From NCBI GenBank assembly GCA_025558095.1, contig JAIVFI010000003.1:372001-436000 (forward strand): DNA of 64,000 nt. The letters are read 5' to 3'. The position numbers were made by a program, and so were the translations under genes. The DNA is from Hyaloraphidium curvatum (lineage: Eukaryota > Monoblepharomycota > Hyaloraphidiomycetes > Hyaloraphidiales > Hyaloraphidiaceae). Below the pieces are notes generated by a model. The model was given only the letters and a program-made list of their open reading frames with translations. It ran no database searches and was not told where the DNA came from. Positions 54,853 through 64,000 of this stretch are shown in pieces. How positions within the stretch are numbered: position 1 is the stretch's first letter; each line of letters begins with the position of its first letter.

Positions 54853-57800
54853 TCAAACAACGCCAGCTAGATGGGCACTAAGAATTCTCCACGGCACAGA
54901 AGGGAGCTCCGCCGTCAAGAAAGCGGCTGCCAGCTCCTCGCGCGATCCCAGCGCGCGTTCCACCTCGTCCAGCCCGTCCACAGCAGCACGCACTCGCGCA
55001 ATCGCCGCAGCCATCGCCTCGGGCCTCGGGATGTCGTTCACCGCGAGCGTGCGGCCCAGGATGCGCGCATCCGCCCCGCTCAGTGACGTCCAAACTCCAG
55101 CTGCGCCATCCGGTCCCTGGGCAAGGCCTGCCATGTACCTGCCCATGAGGACGGAGGCGGGCGACGAGGGATCCGCGCCACCGCCGTCCCAAAGCGCTCC
55201 CCCGACCACAGTCTCAGTCTGCTGGTCCAATTCCGCGACAAAGTTCTCGTTCAGCAGCGGCCGGTTGTTCGGCACCGCACCCTCGCCAACTGGCGCAGCC
55301 GCCGCCATCTTCCGGAAAAGCTGGGAGCGGTAAAAGGCCACCACGAGCTTTGCGTTCCACACCGCCTCGCAGTCCACCGTTGCGAGACCGTGCAAGGTCT
55401 GGTAGAGGGCAAGGTAGGTTTGCAGTACGTCGGGCTTGTCTTGGGCCAGGCACTCGCGCAGCACCGAGGTGCAGAACGACGCGAGCCGCACAGCGTCCGG
55501 GTTGTCCCCCTCTTCGCATACGCATAGGTGCGTGGCAAAGGCCAGAACATGCGGATCCGCCGAAAAAGACTTGACAATGTCCTGCAGCAGGCCAAACTCG
55601 GCATCGGAACCACCGTCTGCCGAAGCGCTCGCCTCGCCGGCGCCAAAGACCTTGGGGAAAGAGCGGGCAAAGAGGCTCTTGAAGCCCCGAGGGTCCTGGG
55701 ACCGGCAAAGATCTCATTAGATCGATTCGCACCTGGCGAACCGCGAGCACTCACTTGGTTGTAGCTCAGGTGCCCGGTCTTTCGTTTGACAAAGACGGTA
55801 CGCGTTTTTGTCAGGCGGGCGGAACCTTCGGAACCGTCACGCAGATCGATGGCCACAGGGTAGTATCGCGGGCTCTCGATCGACACAGACACGAGGCGGT
55901 CCCACTCCGGGAAGAGGCAGGGCGTGACCAACTGCAGGTTTTCGACCCTCGACGGCATACCCTTTTCGGCCGGTGCCTTGACGGCGATCGTAACCGGCAT
56001 CTGGCAAACCTCGCGGGTCTCCACATCGCGCGTGACCAGGCACCTCGGCTCGGCTGCGAGAACCCAGAGGTGTCGCATGGCTTGGAGGTGGGCCCGGTTG
56101 TCGCTCACGTGCGTGGGAAACTTGGGGTAAAGGCAGCAGAAGAGGGCGGCGATCGCGATGTCGCTGGTGCCCAGGGTGTAGGCGCCCTTGGCCAGGAAGA
56201 GAAATCCCATTGCCATGGTCGTCGCCATGTGATCGCCGTAGCTGACTTCAGACGACACCCGGCCAAACATCCGCCGGGTACGCCGCAGGACTTCGAGATC
56301 GCCGGTTCCGGCCATAACGACGGCGGCGCACACCAACGTCGTGTCCACGCACGTGCGCACAGTCACGCGCAGAACCTTGTCCGCTACAGTGACCACGGGA
56401 GACGACAGCATCTCGTAGAACCAGTCAAAGTAGAACAGCAGGGTCTTGCACGCCTCTGCGTGGCCCGTGCCGGCGTACTTGAGTGCTATGCTCAGGCACG
56501 CGCCAGCGACGATGTTGTAGAGAGCCATGGTAACGGCTTCGAACTTCGCAGCGTCGTAGGGCTCGTTCTCCAGGTCCGGGTCGGCGGCCAGTTGGTAGGT
56601 GCTGCGGATGTACTCGGGGCTCTGGTTCATCACCCACCGCCGAGTCGGCTTGATGTCGCTCCACATGATGAGGCTCCGGCACATCACGCGAAGCATCATG
56701 AAGTCGGGGCGCATGTAATCCATCATGACCGGTGAGTCCGGCAGCACCAGCTTGGACGCGATCGCCTCGTTCTCGGTGCGAAGGAACATCAGGCCCAGAG
56801 CAATGAGCGCACCCGGCGCCGTTACGTCCACATTGATCTTGTCCGTCTCCCGGTACGCGGCCGATTGCACGGAAACCATGTTGCCCATGCCCGCCGTGCG
56901 GGCCTTGAGCATCTCCTTGTCGCGCTTCCTGTCCGTTCCGCCGTTCATGTAGCGGAAAAGCTCGTCCACCATGCGCAGATCGCTCAACCCGGCGGCGTCG
57001 TTGCCCTTCCCCAGCGTGATGAAACCGAGCGCGAATCCGCAGGCGATGGAATAGCCCTCTCTGAACTGGTTCACCGACACCGATTCGTTGACCGTCATTG
57101 GAGTGTCCCGCCGGCCGATCTCGTTCAGGAGGACCTCGACGTTGCGGCGGTGGAGCGACTTCATGTAGACGAGGCCGATGCCAAGCACGCTCGCGATCTG
57201 CGTCGCCGATGAGACATTCATGTCCGAAGCATTCTGGGGAAGGAGTGCCGGGACATGCACTGCAAGCATTCGGGTGACTTGGTCGTTGCACGTGCCGACG
57301 TGAGCGGCGGAGAGTCCGAGGAGAAGGCCGATGGAGGTCAGATCATGCTTCGAGGTGAGGTAGGTGAGGGAATGGTACGAGGACATTTTGCGGAGGTGCC
57401 CATTCAATCCCAGGGCGAGGAGAAAGCCAGCGTGCCTAGGTGTGGTGACGTCGTCGGGACGATGGTACACGATCCACGAGCTGTCGACGTCGGGGCAGTC
57501 GGGCGAAATCCGCAGGCCAGTGGCTACGCCGTCGTGAAACTCTGGCCAGTCGATCGAATCCGTCGGAAAGGGGCTGAGGTCGAGTGTCACTGTGGAGCGG
57601 CCAAACTTGGCCGTGACCGCCAAGGAACGGTTCTCGATGTCCGTGCTGGCGAGGACATCAACGCTCGCAAAGTCGAAGATGGCCCTGCCTGCCGGGATGG
57701 CAAACGTGCGGCTGGCTAGTACCGTCAGGTAAGCCTGTTGTTTCGCCGGGACTTCGGCAGGGCTGCGAATGCACGAACGAATCAGGTCAGGCAAAAGCAA

Positions 57801-60800
57801 CCTCATCGTTCCACCTGCACTCACTCGTCGTCCTGCTGCGGCGCAAGCCGCGCTCGAACCGGTACCTCGGTCTGCAGCAGCTCGGCGACGTGTTCCAGAC
57901 GGCGATCCTTGAAGAAGCGAAGGCGCTGCACTTCCGAGAATGGGCTCCGTCCACGGTCCACCACACCATCCTGGGCCGTGCTCGTAGCGTCCGCAGACAA
58001 TTTACCTATGTCAAGCGCCTGCTGACTGTCCTCCGCGGCGGGTGGAACGTGGACTGAGGAGTAAGATCCGCGCGACAATGAACCGCCAACTTGCTCCGCG
58101 AGATCCTCGCGCGCTTCGAGAGGGAGGGCGCATGAGCCGCAAGACATATTCGAGACATCGCTACGCACCAAGAAGAGTGTAAGCATCCCCACTCCATCCC
58201 TTTGGCGGCTTGGCGCGGCAGATTCGCAAAGCCTCTCGCAGCGGCAGAGCCAAACCGTCCGGCAAGCAGTCCAGGTCCTGCGGCATCAATTTCCATTCGA
58301 CCATTGCCTCCACACATATCTGTGCACCTCCTTCCACCAAGGACTTGTACACAGCGCACAACCGCGGGGCGGCGAAACAGGTCGTTCCCGTGTGCGGCAC
58401 GAGCTGCGGATTGACGGCACCCAGGGCGATCGAGTAGTGTTTTCGAAGGTCGGTGATGGTGGGATACGAAGAAGTGATACCGCGGGTTTTGATCGCATCG
58501 TAGACCCAACGGTAGATGTCGGCAGGTGGGAGCGGGGGGTTCGAAATCACGGGCGAAACTGGCGCAACCATTTAAGGGGCGCAATAGTCAGCTCGGGCAC
58601 ATCACTCACTTTCCAGGGGCACGATCGCATCCGGAGCGAAGCCGTCCCGACGGTAGTGATCGTCGTGGTCGCGGCTCGAGGCGGCCACGGCGAGCTGGAA
58701 AAGCAGCTGCACGAGGCGTCGGATCTCTCCTTGGGTAAGGACGTCCACTTTCAAATCCTCGTAGACCAGGTGCAACGCGGAGAGCAGGGTCCCATAACTG
58801 CCGCAGAAGGTCGTGTCGGTGTAGTTCTGTACGTAAACCTCCCTCGAGAGTTCGAACAGGCGCAAAAGCCGCGGGGTGCCGTGGCCTGCAGTCTGCGTAG
58901 CCGTGGGCGCGACGAGCGCAAAGTTGCGGAAGATAGGATCGTCCCTCAACCGGCAGTGGAAATCAGTACTTAGAAGCCTGTTCCAAGAAGCGACTGGGCC
59001 GTCCCGAGGGGGCTCGTGTCCGTGCGCAGCTCCGTGGTCCGTACTCGGGCGTGGCTGCATTCCTGGGCGCTTCCGTGGCGTCAGATGGCAGAAGGAAAAG
59101 AACGCCACGAGCAGGTTGTCCCAATCAGAATTGCCTTCGGCGAACCCGGATTCGCCAGGAATCGCAGGTCCTGCACCGTAGGGCACAATCTTGGCCGCGC
59201 CACCGTACTGGAGCTTCAGGAACCGGTGCCAGAACATGGAATAGTGCCGCTCCGGGAGAGCGTGCGCGAGCGCCTCCAGCACCAGAGAGACCAGGCGTCC
59301 TTGCCGATCCGTGTAGTCCAGCGCGGCCCGAATCACGATGCCATTGGAGAGGACAAAGTTCACGCGCGAGCCCACGGGATCTGTCAGGCCGACCACGCGT
59401 GACGATCTCGCCGGAGATCGAAGGACCTTGTCATCTCCATCGGCGGCTGCATCGGCCTTGGAGGCCGACGAAGGGGCGTTTGTGCTGGCAGATTCCGCGC
59501 CGTCTCCTTCGTTCATGCCGCCGCCATCGCTGTCCGAGGTATCGCCGCTCGCATCTCTCCGACGCTTCTTGACGATCGGCCTGAGTGCTGCTTTGGACGA
59601 TTCCCGCGACGGAATGCGCTCCTGGAAATTGTACGGCACCTCGCAGGGGATGAAAACGGGCTGGACGGCTCCGCTATCCCCGCGTTCCATGTCGCCCGCC
59701 CAAAGCGAGAGAGCCCAGTCCGTCTTGAGGATGAGAAGATCGCGTCGAGCCGTCCGCGTTGCGTAGACCGGCGCCACGGAACACGCGTCCAAAGAGAAGA
59801 GATGGTTCACCCTAACCTGGCGAGGCTGCTCAGACGGACCTGCCCCTGCCGTCTTGCTGACGAGTAAAGAAAGCATGCTTCGCCTTTCCAAATTGAAGAG
59901 CGTGAGAACTTCCTCTCCAGAGCTCGTGTGCGTGACGCAGGCAGAGGACGATGTCGGAGTTGCGCTGCCACGGTTCATGAGCGACGGTCAATCGATGCAA
60001 CTCGCCAGCACCTACCTCGATGCATTTTGCTCCCAAAGCTTGATCAGAGAAACAACAGGAGCGGTTTGCCAAGTCGTCACGGCTTTGTGGTATTCTTCGT
60101 CGTCGCCATCCACCACACCAGCAGGTTCCACGGAGGAACGCCGCACTGAGGCTTCGACGACCCCAAACTCCCGCGACAAATCCGGCGTTTCGGCGTGGAG
60201 CGACAGCAAGGAGGGCCTTTTGGGAGCATGAGCCAGTTGCACCTTCTTTGCCTTGCTCTGGCGCCTAGCGGAACCGGAAGCTTTCGAAGACGAAGCACCG
60301 CCGAGGGATGGGGAAGTGGCTTGCGGGACACCGTCGACGAGGCTATCGGAAGCGCTCGCCATGCTTGGTCTTCGAAGCGGCGGGAACAGGCTGTTTCGCT
60401 CCGAATCGCCCAGCACGCGGTGCACGTAGGTCCAGACACTGTGCTTTCCGGAGACTGCATTGTGGGACACGATGAGGCATGTCGGATCGGGCGCAGCGCC
60501 GCTCGCAGAAACAAAGACGACATGCTCGTCAAAGTCGTCGAAGGGTACACCCGTCGCTGCCCGGCTTCCACTGGCATCGCTGACCACAATAGAAGGCACC
60601 TCTGAGAGAACCGAGACCGTACGCGGCTCCTCAAGGGGATGCATCAGCGTGAAGAGACTTCCGGGGACGGAGTCCAAGGGGCCGGGCTCCGTGTTGGCTT
60701 CCAGATCAGGTCCACGTTCATCGCTCTTTGCCTTCTGAAGCAGCAGACCGCCCGAAGGACCGTCGAGCGCGAACGCCCTCTGCACGACGAAGGACATGTT

Positions 60801-61427
60801 TGCCGTGAAGCTACGGCCGTCGTCGAACTGGAATACGGCAAAGTCGCGGAAGAGAACACACAGTGCCCTGTCCAAGCACGACCTTTCCGCCGGAAATCGG
60901 GAAGGACCGTTTCCGACAGCTTGCTTCTCCGCGACCGGCGACGTTGATTCGCGGCTCCCGACGAAATCGTCCGAAAGCTCCATGGTTGGCGCGAACCACG
61001 CCCACAGGACCTGGCGAATGGGCTGCCGCAAGTGCTCGAAGTTGAACGTCGCGGTAATCACGGCGTGGCCGTCGACATGTTCCTTGCCGTCGCTGCCCAC
61101 GCAACCGTGGCACCCGCGCGAGCAAATGACGGTGGTCCCAACGACGTAGAGCTCCTCCTCCCCGACCACTCCACGCGCCTCGGCCCCTTGCAGACGCGTC
61201 CGCCCATCTGATGCGAAGGCCCGCACTTCCGACAGTGCATAGCAGCCCGTCAGCGACGGCACATTTTCCCGTAACGCGTCCGAGCTCCCGGGACGCCGGA
61301 CCCCGAGGTCGAGCGCGGGCAGAGATACCGGGTTCGACGGAACCTTGCCGGACAAGGTCTGCGTCTCTTTCGCGTAGGAGTACCCGAACGGTATGAACTC
61401 CGAGAGGAGCTCCACCTCCAGGGCCAT
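54853..61427 (-). CDS. APC1: APC1, largest subunit of the anaphase-promoting complex (6 exons)
   Basis: Exons 61427-60016, 59964-58610, 58558-58169, 58113-57825, 57762-55755 and 55695-54853 join in phase to 2098 aa, close to BimE/APC1 length. APC1 is the scaffold of the APC/C ubiquitin ligase that drives mitotic exit. The N-terminal half is a WD40-like propeller region with Ser-rich inserts. The PC-repeat half is clear: HAGFLLALGLNGHLRKM, YLTSKHDLTSIGLLLGLSAA, YGDHMATTMAMGFLFLAKG and HLQAMRHLWVLAAEPRCL. The motif FVKRKTGHLSYNQ-DPRGFKSLF is completed by the last splice. The splice before LAREDLAEQ and the split Asp codon before PAEVPAKQQ are both supported by phase. The last ten residues (ILSAHLAGVV) follow a helical C terminus. 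Confidence 0.94.
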
Positions 61428-61580
61428 CGAAGGGCAAAAGTGTTCGGAGTTGCGCGGGCCGGTGTTCCAACGCGCGGCCGAGAAAAGACCTACCCCCAAT
61501 TCCCGCGTTCCACGCACGACCGGCGGCGTCGGAACGGGATCAGTCTCGCAACGAGACTGAGCGAGTCTCGGGACCGTTCC

Positions 61581-64000
61581 ATGGGAGACCGTGCGGGGGA
61601 TGGCGGAGCGCTGGGGAAGAGGGGCAAGGAACTGCGATTCGCATCGTCGTCGACGCCGAACCTGAAGAACAAGTCCAGTACAGCCAAAGCTACGGCATCC
61701 TTGTCGTCGATTCGGCAGTCTACGCCGCCCCGCGGTCAAAACGGCCAGCCGCAGCCGTCCCGGGCGGTGCAGCCGGGCCGGCGCCCGCCAGCTCAGGCTC
61801 CGGCGGACTCCGCTGCGCCTGCAGATGATGCGGACACCTTGCCTTCCGATCGGCGGAAATCCTTCCCTGCCCTTCTGCGCCATGGACTTGGGCAACGGAC
61901 GGAAGCGGGCGCGCCCGTCCCGGATACCTTCCATCAGACCCTGCCCGCGCTCGCTTCCACGATCGATGCGGCACTGGACGAATTCAAGCTGTCTACTGCG
62001 GCGCGAAAGACCTCTGGGGCTAGCGGGGCTCGTCAGCCGGAGCCGAGCCCCTTCCATAGCGACAACAGCATTTCGGAATCACGCCCATCCACCGCCGCAA
62101 GCGCGGTCGTCCCTCCGCATCCGCATTGGGAAAACGGGGAAGCGAACGATGACACGGAGACGGAGCCGCTCGTGGAGCAGCTGGTGGTAGGACCGCTGAA
62201 GAAATCGAGCGATCTCGCACATGCCCTGCAATTCAACGGTGCTTTGTTCCTCGAAACTAACGTGAGACATTGGGTGGAGAAACTGGATCGTACTCTTAGC
62301 GCCACCGCAAGCCGATCCGATGTAGGAGGTGCCCTCGCTGCCATGTTCTCCGATCTTGCGACGTGCCTGGAGAACTATTTGTTGGCGGTAGGCCCGTTCC
62401 TCTTCCTGGAGTGGATTCCTTTCTGAATGCAAAATCTTGCAGGTCTCTGCCTCGGATTCCAAGGCGGTTGCCGCCCTTGCTGGGCTCAAACAACCCACCG
62501 AGCCTCTGGTTCGGCACGTGCTGCATTTCCTTCGTCTGCATTTGCAGTTCCTGACCCGCTTACGGGACCGGCAACGGACAATAGCCGAGTTCCTTGACGA
62601 ATTTGCGCGCATGGAGGAGTGGTACCGCTGCTGGGGCCTGATACAGGGCGAGGTTCCGTCCTTGTCCGCCGGGGACGGGGCGGACAATCGCCTTGGGGAT
62701 GGCCGAGACGAGGTTGCAGAGGTTGGCATGAAGCTGGGACGCCTGGTCGAAGAGATCAGGCTTCTTCGTGTCGGTGTGCGTGGCGAGGCTCCCTTGCCAA
62801 CGGGCAAAAGGGACAATGCGCCGGCCGTTACAATGACCACAGCAACCAAGGCAGAGAAGAACACAGGCACAGAGCCGCTGTGGCTTTCAATTCGAAGAAC
62901 TGGAGTCACCGCGCAGAGACGCAACTTGGAGCTTAATGTTTCAATTCCTGATTACTGGGCTGAACCGACGGCGCCCTATGCCGTTCAACATGTCGCGCTG
63001 GCACCGCGAGAGCTCGGTATTGGCCGGGCGGACTATGTTGTTTGCGATGGCGCCGTCGCCGAGTGTTCAGCCCAAACGAACCCGTTGCCCGACCTAGCTA
63101 GCACGTCGTCGGAAACGACTCCCGTGCAAGTGATGGATGCGGGAAGCCAGTCGCACGTGCTCCGCGACCTCGGCCAGCTGGAGGAAAAGGGCGTCGGAGA
63201 CCCGGTCGCCTGTAGAACCGCGCAGACCGAGACAGAAGCAGTCCGCACAGCATCCAAGGCCCTTGACACAGAGCCTCGCATAGAGGTTGGATGGGTGGAA
63301 CGGGCTGTTTTTGAGGTACGCGCAGTATTCCGCTGTTGGTGTTCAGATCTAATCCGCGCAGGCGCAAGTTGCCAAGAACGAGATGCGGATACTGCAGCTC
63401 ACGAGGAAGTTGCAGCAAGACACTGCAGCACTCGAGACCAAGCTGCAAGAAGCGGAGGATAGGCGCGTAGCAGAGAAGGATCGGGCGAAGAAGGAACTGC
63501 TGCTGGCCGAGGCACAAAGTGGGTTGGGCCGCTCCGATGCCAGAACGCACCTGACGTGGCCGTTACAGACGAGACGCTCCAGATCCAGTTGGCTTCCATG
63601 ACATCAGCTCTTGCCGATACCAGGATACATCTGCTTCAAACGTCGGACGTGCTGGTTCAGGCCACCAACAACGGCGACCGATCTGCGGCAGAGCTGGCAA
63701 CGCTGCGGAAGCAGCTGGCGGCCACGGAGGAATGCCTGGCAGCTTGCAAGACCGAGCTGCACGCCAACGAAGCCAGAGTTCAAGAGCTGCAGGGCGACCT
63801 ACACGCATCGAAAGCACTGGTCTCGCAGCTGGAGGAGAGCAAGGTCGAGCTCCAGGCAGAGACCGCGAGGCTGGATTCGACGATGCAGTCCCATCTTGTA
63901 AGGCGGCCCCCGACACATCTCCGTCTTGCTTATCCTTTTGCTGTAGGCTGCGTTCGACCAGCAGAAGCAGCAGCTTCTCCGCCAGGTTTACGAGCTTGAG
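61581..64000 (+). CDS. Coiled-coil protein, 5' part (at least 5 exons, runs off the window)
   Basis: Exons 61581-62387, 62443-63315, 63362-63518, 63569-63897 and 63947 onward join in phase; the last is cut by the window edge. About 740 residues are visible. Residues 1-170 are Ser/Pro/Ala-rich and basic. Helical regions follow (HQTLPALASTIDAALDEF, EKLDRTLSATASRSDVGG, HVLHFLRLHLQFLTRLRDR). From exon 3 on it is continuous coiled coil (QLTRKLQQDTAALETKLQ, TLRKQLAATEECLAACK). The ATG at 61440 is only 12 bp from the APC1 start, so 61581 is preferred. No family was recognised; a centrosomal, kinetochore or cytoskeletal role is only a guess from the coil. Confidence 0.68.

Noticed and set aside
61440-61580. 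Upstream ATG extension of the coiled-coil gene
   Set aside because: It would begin 12 bp from the APC1 start codon on the other strand, leaving no room for leaders.

Overview
The window is nuclear DNA from a GC-rich, compact, intron-bearing microbial eukaryote. Most genes carry one to eight spliceosomal introns of about 40-115 nt with GTGAG/GTGCGT-type donors, CTRAY-type branch points and NAG acceptors; every exon join given below was checked for reading-frame phase. Intergenic gaps are mostly 40-500 bp and strands alternate freely. The gene set (palB/calpain-7, mitoferrin, SNAPC4-type Myb protein, RNF216-type RBR ligase, UBE2O, ATRIP-like protein, APC1, VPS53) together with short fungal-style introns suggests an early-diverging fungus (chytrid or monoblepharid grade) or a close relative. 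That placement is inference; no rRNA or tRNA gene was found to fix it.

Layout. 1-5 kb: 3' end of an unknown gene, mitochondrial octanoyltransferase, a fatty-acid-hydroxylase-superfamily enzyme, an unrecognised protein. 4.7-6.2 kb: a gap with no supportable gene. 6.2-11.4 kb: a SEN1/senataxin-like helicase followed after 37 bp by a CapA-type metallophosphatase. 11.4-18.5 kb: VPS53 (GARP tethering), mitoferrin, NIP7 and RPL28/uL15; the last two share a divergent promoter. 18.5-25.7 kb: a PHO13-type phosphatase, a small basic/acidic protein with an imperfect repeat in its 5' half, palB, and a protein with two C2HC zinc fingers. 25.8-31.7 kb: an RBR ubiquitin ligase whose IBR is split by a hydrophobic insert, then a receptor-like kinase with signal peptide, tandem Cys-rich exons, a lectin-like segment, one TM helix and a TKL-type kinase.

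32.4-44 kb: an atypical SDR, an MDR-family reductase with a GC-AG intron, a single-pass membrane protein, the SNAPC4-like Myb protein, a multi-pass membrane protein with a Pro/Ala-rich tail, and an ATRIP-like checkpoint protein. 44-54.7 kb: argininosuccinate lyase, UBE2O, UTP23, a tiny COX14-like protein, ATP synthase subunit g, a SERHL-type hydrolase and an SSGT-repeat protein. 54.8-64 kb: APC1 and the 5' part of a coiled-coil protein that runs off the window.

There is no gene-cluster logic over the whole window. Local themes are ribosome biogenesis (NIP7-RPL28, UTP23), ubiquitin (RNF216-like, UBE2O, APC1) and mitochondria (octanoyltransferase, mitoferrin, ATP20, COX14-like). The most unusual items are the receptor kinase with homogenised duplicated exons and the membrane-interrupted RBR ligase.
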